Part shown: one piece after another, positions 1 through 8,171 of the stretch
Numbering within the stretch: the stretch's first letter is position 1
Layout: each line of letters begins with the position of its first letter
Source of the DNA: Mesobacillus subterraneus
GTDB lineage: Bacteria > Bacillota > Bacilli > Bacillales > Cytobacillaceae
Length of the DNA stretch: 64,000 nt
Direction of reading: 5' to 3'
NCBI RefSeq assembly: GCF_023715485.1
Contig: NZ_JAMBOF010000019.1
Location: 1-64,000, forward strand
Notes under the pieces: model-generated
Told to the model about the DNA's origin: nothing
The model's database searches: none
The model's input: only the letters and a program-made list of their open reading frames with translations
Program-made: the position numbers and the translations under genes

Positions 1-89
1 AAAAGCAAGCTAATGAAGATCCGCTCGACTTGCATGTATTAGGCACGCCGCCAGCGTTCGTCCTGAGCCAGGATCAAACTCTCCAATAA
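1..89 (-). rRNA. rrs: 16S ribosomal RNA, 5' end only
   Basis: Read on the minus strand, the segment contains the universal 16S start (AGAGTTTGATCCTGGCTCAG) followed by the conserved GACGAACGCTGGCGGC stretch. The mature 5' end lies near 89; the rest of the gene runs off the left edge. It is the last unit of a tRNA-rRNA transcription unit reading leftward. Confidence 0.97.
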
Positions 90-188
90 AGAGTTATGAG
101 TTAGCTCATAAAGTTAAAACGTTGGCTAGTGATCATCTATATAATAGAAGTCACTATAAAATATTGTTTGTTGACGCTTGTTTGTTTA

Positions 189-202
189 GTTTTCAAAGAG
201 CA
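189..202 (-). promoter_or_regulatory. rRNA antitermination boxA in 16S leader
   Basis: The minus strand reads TGCTCTTTGAAAAC between tRNA-Gly and 16S, matching the boxA motif of Bacillus rRNA leaders that loads the Nus antitermination complex. A short inverted repeat at 94-111, just before the 16S 5' end, may be part of the precursor processing stem. Confidence 0.75.
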
Positions 203-209
203 ATTGAAT

Positions 210-283
210 TGGAGCGGGTGATGGGAATCGAACCCACTACATCAGCTTGGAAGGCTGAGGTTTTACCAGTAAACTACACCCGC
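210..283 (-). tRNA. tRNA-Gly (TCC)
   Basis: Cloverleaf on the minus strand with anticodon TCC in the loop CTTCCAA, T-loop GTTCGATTC and encoded CCA at 210-212. Last tRNA before the 16S leader. Confidence 0.96.
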
Positions 284-304
284 ATATAAAGTTAAGTTTC
301 TGAA

Positions 305-381
305 TGGTCGGGAAGACAGGATTCGAACCTGCGACCCCTTGGTCCCAAACCAAGTGCTCTACCAAGCTGAGCTACTCCCCG
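305..381 (-). tRNA. tRNA-Pro (TGG)
   Basis: Seven-bp acceptor stem starting CGGGGAG, anticodon loop TTTGGGA flanked by stem CTTGG/CCAAG, T-loop GTTCGAATC, encoded CCA at 305-307. Confidence 0.96.
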
Positions 382-400
382 ATATCAAGAAAAAATATAA

Positions 401-477
<77 letters not shown>

Positions 478-541
478 GTATGTGTTTGATAGCAACTTTT
501 ATATCTTACTACATCCAACAACGGATGTCAACATCTTTTTT

Positions 542-627
<86 letters not shown>

Positions 628-684
628 AAAACATGACAGGATAATATCTTAACCAATTTCAGCTTATTAATCAAAGGTAATTAA

Positions 685-769
685 TGGTGCGGGTGAAGGG
701 AGTCGAACCCCCACGCCTTGCGGCGCCAGATCCTAAGTCTGGTGCGTCTGCCAATTCCGCCACACCCGC
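685..769 (-). tRNA. tRNA-Leu (TAG)
   Basis: Class II tRNA of 85 nt. Anticodon loop CTTAGGA with stem CCAGA/TCTGG, acceptor GCGGGTG, encoded CCA at 685-687. As recalled, the two Leu tRNAs of the corresponding B. subtilis array are where ICEBs1 integrates; no integrase or att duplication is seen here. Confidence 0.95.
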
Positions 770-828
770 ATATTAATATAGAAAGTTAATTTCGCTGTCG
801 CGAGATTAAGGCTTTCGCGAAAAAATCA

Positions 829-904
829 TGGTGAGCCATGAAGGACTCGAACCTTCGACCCTCTGATTAAAAGTCAGATGCTCTACCGACTGAGCTAATG
901 GCTC
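829..904 (-). tRNA. tRNA-Lys (TTT)
   Basis: Acceptor GAGCCAT, anticodon loop CTTTTAA with stem TCTGA/TCAGA, encoded CCA at 829-831. Confidence 0.96.
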
Positions 905-909
905 GAAAA

Positions 910-984
910 TGGCTGGGCTAGATGGATTCGAACCAACGCATGACGGAGTCAAAGTCCGTTGCCTTACCGCTTGGCTATAGCCCA
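910..984 (-). tRNA. tRNA-Gln (TTG)
   Basis: Acceptor TGGGCTA, anticodon loop CTTTGAC with stem ACGGA/TCCGT, encoded CCA at 910-912. Confidence 0.96.
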
Positions 985-990
985 ATAAAA

Positions 991-1066
991 TGGCGGTCCC
1001 GACCGGGATCGAACCGGCGATCTCCTGCGTGACAGGCAGGCATGTTAACCGCTACACCACGGGACC
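991..1066 (-). tRNA. tRNA-Asp (GTC)
   Basis: Acceptor GGTCCCG, anticodon loop CTGTCAC with stem CCTGC/GCAGG, encoded CCA at 991-993. Confidence 0.96.
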
Positions 1067-1119
1067 AAATGATAATTTCAAAGGTTGATTGTTTTCATTT
1101 ACACTGTCGAGAAAAATCT

Positions 1120-1194
1120 TGGTGACCCCTACGGGATTCGAACCCGTGTTACCGCCGTGAAAGGGCGGTGTCTTAACCGCTTGACCAAGGGGCC
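1120..1194 (-). tRNA. tRNA-Glu (TTC)
   Basis: Acceptor GGCCCCT, anticodon loop CTTTCAC with stem CCGCC/GGCGG, encoded CCA at 1120-1122. Confidence 0.96.
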
Positions 1195-1208
1195 ATATTA
1201 AAATGTTC

Positions 1209-1299
1209 TGGCGGAGAAGGAGGGATTTGAACCCTCGCGCCGGTTACCCGACCTACACCCTTAGCAGGGGCGCCTCTTCAGCCTCTTGAGTACTTCCCC
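1209..1299 (-). tRNA. tRNA-Ser (GCT)
   Basis: Class II tRNA of 91 nt with long variable arm. Anticodon loop CTGCTAA; acceptor GGGGAAG pairs with CTTCTCC through one G-U. Encoded CCA at 1209-1211. Confidence 0.95.
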
Positions 1300-1313
1300 A
1301 TACATAAAATTAA

Positions 1314-1388
1314 TGGCTCCGCAGGTAGGATTCGAACCTACGACCGCTCGGTTAACAGCCGAGTGCTCTACCACTGAGCTACTGCGGA
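1314..1388 (-). tRNA. tRNA-Asn (GTT)
   Basis: First tRNA of the array. Acceptor TCCGCAG, anticodon loop CTGTTAA with stem CTCGG/CCGAG, encoded CCA at 1314-1316. Confidence 0.96.
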
Positions 1389-1454
1389 AAATTATTAATT
1401 GTTTCCTGAGAAACCTCTTTAGAAAACTGTGTTGTTGTCTTGTCGACTCTTACT

Positions 1455-1483
1455 ATTATAAGAAGGCGCCTAGTAAAAGTCAA
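1455..1483 (-). promoter_or_regulatory. Sigma-A promoter of the tRNA-rRNA operon
   Basis: Minus strand: TTGACT (1478-1483), a 17-bp spacer, TATAAT (1455-1460). It lies about 65 bp before tRNA-Asn, and I see no terminator between the tRNAs, so it probably drives the array and the 16S together. Confidence 0.85.
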
Positions 1484-1532
1484 GAAGGTTTTTAAGAAGT
1501 TTTTTATTTTCTTTTAAAACCTGTGCCTACAG

Positions 1533-2009
1533 CTATTCTACAGTCATTTCTCTCACTTTGACAAGCTTTCCTCGGCATTTCCCGCAAACATATTTCAAAG
1601 TATTAATTGACCTTTTACGACGATACATCAATTTGCAATTGCTGCATTGATAGAAAAGGATCTTCTGTTTCGACTTTCTTTTTTTCACATCCGGAAGAAC
1701 GGAACAAAACCTGGGAGCGCCAACCTCTTTTAACAAATCCCTAAAATCCTTATCCCTGTGCTTATAACCCTTCCCCTCTAAGTGAAGGTGATAATGGCAA
1801 AGCTCATGCTTAATGATTCCGATCAATTCCTGTTCGCCTAGCTGCTCGAAATACTTCTTGTTTATTTCAATGTTATGGCTGCGCAGCATATAACGGCCTC
1901 CAGTTGTCCTGAGCCTTGGATTGAAAAATGCTTTATGCCGGAATGGCTTATGAAATTGTTCTGCGGATATTTTAACAATTAAGTCGTGTAACTCTTGATC
2001 TGTCATCAT
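1533..2009 (-). CDS. SprT-like zinc metalloprotease-fold protein (YdcK type)
   Basis: A 158-aa SprT-family protein. The HELCHYH segment supplies the HExxH zinc site, and the C-terminal third carries paired cysteines (CSNC and CGKC) forming a zinc ribbon. Its role in bacteria is not well defined; eukaryotic SprT relatives cleave DNA-protein crosslinks. The frame extends to an ATG at 2048, but a likely promoter -10 (2047-2052) overlaps that codon, so translation should start at the tandem ATGs at 2009/2006, preceded by AAAGGCGG. It sits between the tRNA operon promoter and divergent cmpA, as in the B. subtilis ydcK region. Confidence 0.88.
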   Translation of the reverse strand: MMTDQELHDLIVKISAEQFHKPFRHKAFFNPRLRTTGGRYMLRSHNIEINKKYFEQLGEQELIGIIKHELCHYHLHLEGKGYKHRDKDFRDLLKEVGAPRFCSVLPDVKKRKSKQKILFYQCSNCKLMYRRKRSINTLKYVCGKCRGKLVKVREMTVE

Positions 2010-2046
2010 GATAAAACGCCCGCCTTTTGTAGAAACATGACAACCC

Positions 2047-2055
2047 ATTATAGCA
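2047..2055 (-). promoter_or_regulatory. Extended -10 promoter for the sprT-like gene
   Basis: Minus strand TGCTATAAT, an extended -10 with no good -35. A start near 2040 gives a short leader before ATG 2009 and excludes the longer reading of the gene. Confidence 0.55.
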
Positions 2056-2101
2056 TATATTAATGATACCTTTTCACGTATTATCTTAAGGAGGTATTTT
2101 T

Positions 2102-2215
2102 ATGCCCGTGTGGTTCCAAAATCAAATGAAACGAGCCTTTTATGAAAAAAATCGTTATCAAATCAAACTTTTAAATCAATGCTGGTTTTTTTATAGAAAT
2201 AAACAAGAGTATTGA
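2102..2215 (+). CDS. cmpA: Cortex morphogenetic protein CmpA
   Basis: A 37-aa ORF starting MPVWFQNQMKRAF and containing YQIKLLNQCW, which I recognise as CmpA, the sporulation factor of B. subtilis that works with SpoIVA and ClpXP in quality control of coat and cortex assembly. A strong AAGGAGG at 2088-2094 sits 7 nt before ATG. The locus matches: in B. subtilis cmpA lies between the tex-like ydcI and the sprT-like ydcK. It is the only plus-strand gene in the first 14 kb. Expression is expected in the mother cell, but no convincing sigma-E promoter was identified. Confidence 0.88.
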   Translation: MPVWFQNQMKRAFYEKNRYQIKLLNQCWFFYRNKQEY

Positions 2216-2264
2216 AATAGGTTAACTAAGTTATTTTTTTTAAATCATTCAGAATGGTTTGTCT

Positions 2265-2297
2265 TATAAAAAAACTGCAGAGAACCTACTCTGCAGT
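2265..2297 (-). terminator. Rho-independent terminator of tex
   Basis: Minus strand: perfect 9-bp stem ACTGCAGAG/CTCTGCAGT, 6-nt loop, then seven T. It lies just past the tex stop codon. Confidence 0.9.
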
Positions 2298-2306
2298 CTT
2301 TCCGCT

Positions 2307-4487
2307 TTACGCTTGTTCTGGCTTTAGCATCGTCAATGCTACTCGCCCTTTTTTCTGGTCGACACTGTCTACCCAGACAGTTACAACATCCCCTACCGAA
2401 ACGATATCCATTGGATGCTTAACGAATCTGTTGCTTAGCTTTGAGATATGGACTAAACCGTCCTGCTTTACGCCAATATCGACGAACGCGCCGAAGTCGA
2501 CTACGTTACGGACTGTTCCCTGAAGCTCCATTCCTGCTTTTAAATCCTCAAGCTTTAGTACGTCTTTCTTCAGGAGCGGAGCCGGCAGCTCGTCACGCGG
2601 ATCTCTTTCCGGCCTTACTAATGCGTCAATAATATCTTTAAGCGTCAGCTTGCCGATGCCAAGCTCGTCCGCTGTCTGTTCGATATTAATTTTAGCAAGG
2701 GCTTCTTTAAGAGCCGGAGTTCCTAAGTCACTTTTTTTGAAGCCAAGGCTATCGAGGAGCTGCTTCACCTCTCCGTAGCTCTCTGGGTGGATACCCGTCC
2801 TGTCCAATGGATCTTTCCCATCGATAACGCGCAGGAATCCGATTGCCTGCTCATACGTTTTTGCACCGAGACGCGGAATTTTCTTCAGCTGCGCACGACT
2901 AGTGAATTTACCTTCTTCCTCACGCTTTTTAACGATGTTGTTGGCCACTGTTTTTGAAAGGCCAGATACATATTGCAATAAAGAAGATGAAGCTGTATTA
3001 ACATTGACCCCTACCTGGTTAACCGCTGTCTCAACAACAAATGTCAGTTGGTCAGATAGCTTCTTTTGGCTGACATCATGCTGGTACTGTCCGACCCCGA
3101 CTGATTTCGGATCAATTTTAACGAGCTCTGCCAAAGGATCCTGAAGACGGCGCGCGATGGAGACAGCACTTCTTTCTTCTACCTGGTAGTTCGGGAATTC
3201 TTCGCGGGCAATGTCTGATGCTGAGTAAACACTTGCTCCTGCTTCATTGACAATCAAGTAAAAGATTTCTTCATCTAATTCCTTCAGAATTTCCGATACA
3301 AACTGTTCCGTTTCCCTTGACGCTGTTCCATTTCCGATTGCGACCATTTCCACTTTGTAATCCTTAAGGACTTTAATGAACTTCTCGCGGGCTTCCGTAC
3401 TTTTCGAGCTAGAAGTATGAGGATAGATTACCCCTATTGACAGCACTTTTCCTGTTTCATCAACCGCTGCCAACTTACAGCCTGTCCTGAATGCAGGGTC
3501 TACACCAAGGACTACTTTCCCTTTTAACGGCGGCTGCAGAAGTAATTTGCGCAGGTTTTCAGAGAAAATATGAATCGCTTGCTCTTCACCTTTTTCCGTC
3601 AGCTCATTCCTGATTTCCCGTTCAATGGACGGCTGGATCAGGCGCTTATAAGCATCTTCTATCGCTTCCATTACTGAAGACGCTGTTACTGCATGACCTT
3701 TTGCGATCCATTTCCGCTGTAGATAATTCATAATCAGGTCTGTTTTTGGCTTAATCGAAACTCTTAAGAGTTCCTCTTTTTCACCGCGATTAAGCGCTAG
3801 AATCCTGTGGGGCACTACTTTGTTGACTGGTTCCGCGTATTCGTAGTACATCTCATATACTTTTTTCTCATCCAGTTCTTCGTTCTTCACGGAGGATTCG
3901 ATTACTCCGGATTTAAAGGTTTCGTTCCGGATCCACTTTCTGCTGTCCGCATCATCGGAAACCATTTCAGCGATGATATCCTTGGCACCGGCGATCGCAT
4001 CCTCTACAGACTCCACACCTTTTTCGTCTGATAAAAATTCACTCGCCTTATCTTCAAGACTGCCGTTAACGGGAAACTCCAGCATCCATTGAGCTAGCGG
4101 TTCAAGACCCTTCTCTTTAGCAACAGTCGCTTTCGTTCTTCTTTTCTGTTTATACGGGCGGTATAGATCCTCTACTTCCTGGAGCTTGATCGCCTTTTCA
4201 ATGCTTGCTTTCAGTTCGTCTGTCAGCTTTCCCTGTTCTTCGATGAGCCTGATGACTTCTTCTTTTCGCTGCTCTAAGTTCTGTATGTATTGCCATCTTT
4301 CAACTATGTCACGAATTTGCACTTCATCAAGCGCGCCTGTCATTTCTTTTCGGTAACGGGCAATGAATGGCACGGTATTCCCCTCGTTTATCAAAGAAAT
4401 GACACTTTGTACCTGTTTAGCTGTTAATGATTGCTCTTTGGCAATGATTTTTACGTATTGATCCTGCTTTTCCATTGTTTGAGTCAA
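2307..4487 (-). CDS. tex: Tex-family S1 RNA-binding transcription accessory protein
   Basis: A 726-aa Tex protein: N-terminal helical region, a YqgF/RuvX-like nuclease-fold core in the middle (VVLGVDPAFRTG), helix-hairpin-helix motifs (VNVNTASSSLLQYVSGL) and a C-terminal S1 domain (GTVRNVVDFGAFVDIGV). Tex proteins bind nucleic acid and affect transcript stability; B. subtilis YdcI is the counterpart. I chose the TTG at 4487 over the ATG at 4502 because GGAGG, 8 nt upstream of TTG, overlaps the ATG codon itself. It lies upstream of cmpA and downstream of the sigB operon in a conserved order. Confidence 0.92.
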   Translation of the reverse strand: MTQTMEKQDQYVKIIAKEQSLTAKQVQSVISLINEGNTVPFIARYRKEMTGALDEVQIRDIVERWQYIQNLEQRKEEVIRLIEEQGKLTDELKASIEKAIKLQEVEDLYRPYKQKRRTKATVAKEKGLEPLAQWMLEFPVNGSLEDKASEFLSDEKGVESVEDAIAGAKDIIAEMVSDDADSRKWIRNETFKSGVIESSVKNEELDEKKVYEMYYEYAEPVNKVVPHRILALNRGEKEELLRVSIKPKTDLIMNYLQRKWIAKGHAVTASSVMEAIEDAYKRLIQPSIEREIRNELTEKGEEQAIHIFSENLRKLLLQPPLKGKVVLGVDPAFRTGCKLAAVDETGKVLSIGVIYPHTSSSKSTEAREKFIKVLKDYKVEMVAIGNGTASRETEQFVSEILKELDEEIFYLIVNEAGASVYSASDIAREEFPNYQVEERSAVSIARRLQDPLAELVKIDPKSVGVGQYQHDVSQKKLSDQLTFVVETAVNQVGVNVNTASSSLLQYVSGLSKTVANNIVKKREEEGKFTSRAQLKKIPRLGAKTYEQAIGFLRVIDGKDPLDRTGIHPESYGEVKQLLDSLGFKKSDLGTPALKEALAKINIEQTADELGIGKLTLKDIIDALVRPERDPRDELPAPLLKKDVLKLEDLKAGMELQGTVRNVVDFGAFVDIGVKQDGLVHISKLSNRFVKHPMDIVSVGDVVTVWVDSVDQKKGRVALTMLKPEQA

Positions 4488-4712
4488 GAGACAATCCTCC
4501 ATAATCTTTATTGATATTACTTGTCACTCATTACAGTGTACCAAAATCGGCAGAAGCTTTACAGTGACTATAGGATTTCAACGATCCTGTTGTTTGGTAA
4601 TTCAAGGATGGGATTTGGACCTTGATGCTTCGTTTGCTTATGATTCCTTTTTGACAAAAATACTAGGACATAGATTGTTCTATGGTTGGTCACTCTTCAG
4701 CAATCAAGCAGC

Positions 4713-4869
4713 CATTTGGGCTTATAGAATCATTCTATGGGCCCTTTTCCGCACCTTAGGCACCCATTTGGGCTTATAGATTTATCCTATTTGCCCTTAT
4801 ACCATTTCCTAACCACCATTTAGGCAATTCATATATTTCCCTTTTCCGCTCTCCAATCAGTTATCAGCC
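4713..4869. repeat. Three-unit 52-bp intergenic tandem array
   Basis: Units begin CATTTGGG, CATTTGGG and CATTTAGG at 4713, 4765 and 4817, exactly 52 bp apart; the third is shortened. Units 1 and 2 share the first 16 bases, then diverge. Each holds a G-rich start and a later C-run followed by T's; in unit 1 the ATAGAAT/ATTCTAT arms form a hairpin. No gene is evident in this 430-bp gap; a 71-codon frame at 4564-4779 looks accidental. Confidence 0.6.
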
Positions 4870-4895
4870 CATTGCTTTAGTCCCATCTCTTCTAT

Positions 4896-4934
4896 ACAAA
4901 AACAAAAAGAAGCCCACCGGCTATAGTAGACTTC
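4896..4934 (-). terminator. Terminator at the end of the sigB operon
   Basis: Minus strand stem GAAGTC/GGCTTC followed by TTTTTGTTTTTG. The rsbX stop codon lies inside the loop. The stem is short. Confidence 0.55.
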
Positions 4935-5520
4935 CCACAATAAAAGTTGCATCATCCATTGAATTTGCATATTCGCTTTTAATTTGTTCTGCGATGGCAC
5001 CAACTGAGCGATACCCCTTCAATATTGTTTTAGCGCCGTGGATATTGTCAAAACCGTCTGAGTAGATCAGGAATTTTGATTCCGGTTCAAAAACAAATCT
5101 CTGAGTATGAAATACCTGGGGCTTTCCTGACAGGTATCCTGTTACTGGAAGCGGGTATGTCAGTTTGCCATTTGGCGAGTAAAGGAAGAATCGGATATTC
5201 CCGACGCAGCTGTAGACGAATTCATGGGTTTCAAAGAAGACCTTGAAAATCGAAACCGCTGCTCCCCTTTTTTGCACCAGGATATTGTTACAGTATTTCA
5301 TGAGAGTATCAACATCTTCGTGATGGTGCTGCTCTACTACAGCTACAACTGCCGCAGAAGCTTCATGGGCGTATTGTCCAGACCCTAATCCATCAGCCAC
5401 CACACAGACAAAATATTCATCGGTGGCAGTAAAGAAGTAACTGTCACCGCACTCTAATTTACCTTCTTTAATTGTCTGGTAAGCGTAAAGTTCTATTTTG
5501 TCTTTAAACTGTTGGATCAT
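4921..5520 (-). CDS. rsbX: RsbX, PP2C-type phosphatase, negative regulator of the stressosome
   Basis: A 199-aa PP2C-fold serine phosphatase that resets the pathway by dephosphorylating RsbS and RsbR. The metal-binding signatures are visible as VVADGLGSGQYA near the N-terminus and SDGFDN and DDATFIV toward the end. Its length equals the usual 199 aa. The start overlaps the sigB stop as ATGA (5517-5520), typical of translational coupling at the end of the operon. Confidence 0.96.
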   Translation of the reverse strand: MIQQFKDKIELYAYQTIKEGKLECGDSYFFTATDEYFVCVVADGLGSGQYAHEASAAVVAVVEQHHHEDVDTLMKYCNNILVQKRGAAVSIFKVFFETHEFVYSCVGNIRFFLYSPNGKLTYPLPVTGYLSGKPQVFHTQRFVFEPESKFLIYSDGFDNIHGAKTILKGYRSVGAIAEQIKSEYANSMDDATFIVGSLL

Positions 5521-6311
5521 GTAATATACTCCGAATTATTGTTTTCTGCATGGATTGCTTCTTGAAGTTTCTTGATCGCCCTTCTTTGAAGCCTTGATAC
5601 GTGCATCTGCGAAATCCCAAGCTTGTCTCCTGCTTCCTTCTGGCTCAGGTTATCAAGGTAGGTATATTGGATAATTAACTTTTCGCGGTCGCTCAGGACA
5701 TGAAGGACCTTCTCGAGCACCATTCTTTGATTGATTTTTTCATAGCCTTCATCAATATTTCCAACGATATCTAACAGAGTGACTGTACCTCCATCAGAAT
5801 CGGCTTCAATAGAATGGTCGACAGACAACGCCTGGTAGCTTTTGCCCATTTCCATCGCTTCCAATATTTCTTCCTCAGAAACTTGAAGTACTTCGGCAAT
5901 TTCGTCCACTCTTGGAGAACGGTGCAGCTGGGTAGTCAAATCTTCGACGGTCGTCTTGATTTTCGGGCCAAGCTCTTTTATCCTGCGCGGAACGTGAACG
6001 CTCCACGTTTTATCTCTTAAGAATCTTTTAATTTCACCAATGATGGTCGGAACAGCAAATGCTTCAAAGCTTTTGCCAAACGTTTCATCATATCTTCGGA
6101 TTGCTCCTAAAAGTCCGATCATCCCCACCTGGAAAATATCCTCGTGGAACGACCTTCCTTTTGAGTACTTCCTCGCAATAGTTTCAACCAGGTTTTGATA
6201 ATTGAGAACCAGCTCATTTTGGGCGTCCGCATCCTCATGCAGCTGGTAAGCTTTGATTAATTGATTAATCTCTTCTTTTGGCCGTTGCTTAGGTTGAGAT
6301 TGTCTCTGCAT
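5517..6311 (-). CDS. sigB: RNA polymerase sigma-B factor
   Basis: A 264-aa group 3 sigma factor. Region 2 includes DIFQVGMIGLLGAIRRYD and the -10 contact region near FEAFAVPTIIGEIKRFLRD; region 4 ends with the helix-turn-helix SQKEAGDKLGISQMHVSRLQ. It directs the general stress regulon from promoters of the GTTTAA/GGGTAT type. The start overlaps rsbW by 23 nt, and the order rsbV-rsbW-sigB-rsbX is conserved. Confidence 0.98.
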   Translation of the reverse strand: MQRQSQPKQRPKEEINQLIKAYQLHEDADAQNELVLNYQNLVETIARKYSKGRSFHEDIFQVGMIGLLGAIRRYDETFGKSFEAFAVPTIIGEIKRFLRDKTWSVHVPRRIKELGPKIKTTVEDLTTQLHRSPRVDEIAEVLQVSEEEILEAMEMGKSYQALSVDHSIEADSDGGTVTLLDIVGNIDEGYEKINQRMVLEKVLHVLSDREKLIIQYTYLDNLSQKEAGDKLGISQMHVSRLQRRAIKKLQEAIHAENNNSEYIT

Positions 6312-6762
6312 CTCTCTCCACCTGCTCTCCTTCTCGGTACTTGGTCATAAAGACCGTGACGCCCTCTTTGTGATGAATTCGAACCTCATCCATTAAGGTT
6401 TCGATCAGATACAGTCCCAAGCCTCCTTCGCGAAGGAATTCGACAGAACTATTCTGATCATACGGACCAAGTCCCTGGCGTGCTGAATGGAAATCAAAGC
6501 TCTGGCCATTATCGGCAACCATTACCTCTAGCTTGTCTTCATACAATCCAAAACCGATGATGACTTCGCCGTTCTCATTATTTTTATATGCATGCTGTAC
6601 CGCGTTCGTACAAGCTTCACTCGTAGCAATTTTCAAATCTTCAATTTCGTCGTACGTGAATCCCATACGGCTGGCAATTCCGGAAAGTGTCAAACGGATG
6701 ACACCCACGAATTCCGGTTTAGCCGGGATTTTCATTTCAATATAATCAAATGACTGGTTCAT
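6289..6762 (-). CDS. rsbW: RsbW, anti-sigma-B factor and serine kinase
   Basis: A 157-aa GHKL-type ATPase that holds sigma-B inactive and phosphorylates RsbV. The N-box (TSEACTNAVQHAY) and G-boxes (VADNG and EGGLGLYLI) are present. The start overlaps the rsbV stop by 4 nt (ATGA), so antagonist and anti-sigma factor are translationally coupled. Confidence 0.97.
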   Translation of the reverse strand: MNQSFDYIEMKIPAKPEFVGVIRLTLSGIASRMGFTYDEIEDLKIATSEACTNAVQHAYKNNENGEVIIGFGLYEDKLEVMVADNGQSFDFHSARQGLGPYDQNSSVEFLREGGLGLYLIETLMDEVRIHHKEGVTVFMTKYREGEQVERDAETIST

Positions 6763-7091
6763 TGCACTCCACCCTCAATCTGGCTGTTTATATCGATAAT
6801 ATCGGCCAAGCCGGTGATTTCGAAAAGCCGCTGCAATCGTTCGGATAAGCCGACGATTTTGAACTCTCCGTTATGGGCCCGGACATTTTTAAATACTCCT
6901 ACAAATACTCCAAGCCCAGTACTATCCATATAATTGACCTCAGAGAGATCAACAACCATCTTTACGCCTTCTTTTTCGGATAAAGGGAAAAGCTTTTCAC
7001 GAAGCTGTGGAGCTGTATATGCATCAATTTCACCATTCACTTTAACTGCTAACACGGATTCTGTTTCTTTAACATCTATCGAAATATTCAT
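6759..7091 (-). CDS. rsbV: RsbV, anti-anti-sigma factor
   Basis: A 110-aa STAS-domain protein that binds RsbW and frees sigma-B when unphosphorylated. The phosphorylatable serine is Ser57 in the motif YMDSTGLGVF. The gene follows a sigma-B-type promoter at 7130-7155, so the rsbV-rsbW-sigB-rsbX block can be amplified by its own product. GGGTGG serves as ribosome-binding site. Confidence 0.97.
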   Translation of the reverse strand: MNISIDVKETESVLAVKVNGEIDAYTAPQLREKLFPLSEKEGVKMVVDLSEVNYMDSTGLGVFVGVFKNVRAHNGEFKIVGLSERLQRLFEITGLADIIDINSQIEGGVQ

Positions 7092-7129
7092 AATTGACCC
7101 ACCCTTTACAATTCAATTGCCTTTTAGAT

Positions 7130-7155
7130 TTACCCGGTTCGGAACTCAATTAAAC
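7130..7155 (-). promoter_or_regulatory. Internal sigma-B promoter before rsbV
   Basis: Minus strand: GTTTAA (7150-7155), 14 bp, GGGTAA (7130-7135), one base off the GGGTAT consensus. It overlaps the end of rsbU, the same place as the autoregulatory promoter in B. subtilis. Confidence 0.85.
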
Positions 7156-8160
7156 ATCTCTTTTTAAAATAATTAAGGTAAAATCATCTCGCAATTGGAA
7201 ATGCTGAAGTTTTTCGAGTTCCCTAAAGATATTATTGACAATTTCCTGAGCATTTAAGTGAATATATTTATTTATATATCCGATTAAAGTTTCCTTTTCG
7301 ATGAATCCTTCTTCCGTCCTGCATTCAGTTACTCCGTCAGACATCAGGATGACCATATCCCCTGGATGGATCTCTTTTTCATACTGGATGTACTTCGTAC
7401 GCTTGTCGACGCCGAGCAGCAAGCCTCTTGCTGTCAGCTCTGTAAATTCCTTCGTAACGGAATCATAGTAGAATCCAGGTTCATGTCCTGCTGAAGCATA
7501 GTAGAAAATATTGTTTACAGGATTAAACATTCCGTAAAACATCGTGATGAACATGCTTGGATCAACGTTCTGCTCAACGACCCTGTTCAAGTTCTCCAAA
7601 ATGCTGCTAGGATCAAGCCGGTTTTCTGGCAAACTGTCCATCGCATACTTAATCATGGACATACATAGCGCAGCCGGGATCCCTTTTCCAATAACATCCG
7701 CAATCGCGACACTTATATTATTGTTTTCATCTTGGACAAAATGGAAATAGTCCCCGTTCATGTGCTTGGCAGGCACGCTGATCGCACCGATATCCAAACC
7801 TGGCACAACCGGAATCTTCGTTCCAAGCAATGTTTGCTGAACATTGGCAGCAATCTCCATTTCGGATCTTAACTCCTCTTGCTGATGCCTTAAGCTCTGG
7901 TGCTCTCGATAAGCAATGCCATAGCCGATCATCACTTCGAGGAGGATGTCAAAGGAATGCATGATATCTTCTGGAAGTTCAGGATACATCTCAAGAAGCA
8001 AGCTTTTATGCACGCTGATGATTTCTTCCGGTGCGATTTTGTGTTCAATCGACTTCCGGCTGAATTTCTGCCCTGCATACAAAGCCTGTTCGGATTGCTC
8101 TTTAATGTAATTGTCAAGAATATCCCGATACTTTGATTCCATCATTTCTCGGAATTCCAT
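7150..8160 (-). CDS. rsbU: RsbU, PP2C phosphatase activating RsbV
   Basis: A 336-aa protein with an N-terminal RsbT-binding four-helix domain (about 1-120) and a PP2C phosphatase domain carrying VAIADVIGKG and ILMSDGVTE metal-site motifs. RsbT binding switches it on to dephosphorylate RsbV. The ATG at 8160 was chosen because AGGGGG lies 7 nt before it; the frame extends to 8184, which would overlap rsbT without a ribosome-binding site. The length agrees with the 335 aa of B. subtilis RsbU. Confidence 0.96.
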   Translation of the reverse strand: MEFREMMESKYRDILDNYIKEQSEQALYAGQKFSRKSIEHKIAPEEIISVHKSLLLEMYPELPEDIMHSFDILLEVMIGYGIAYREHQSLRHQQEELRSEMEIAANVQQTLLGTKIPVVPGLDIGAISVPAKHMNGDYFHFVQDENNNISVAIADVIGKGIPAALCMSMIKYAMDSLPENRLDPSSILENLNRVVEQNVDPSMFITMFYGMFNPVNNIFYYASAGHEPGFYYDSVTKEFTELTARGLLLGVDKRTKYIQYEKEIHPGDMVILMSDGVTECRTEEGFIEKETLIGYINKYIHLNAQEIVNNIFRELEKLQHFQLRDDFTLIILKRDV

Positions 8161-8171
8161 ACTGTTTCCCC

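Noticed and set aside
4564-4779. 71-codon plus-strand frame in the gap before tex
   Set aside because: No ribosome-binding site; it runs into the 52-bp repeat units and owes its length to them.
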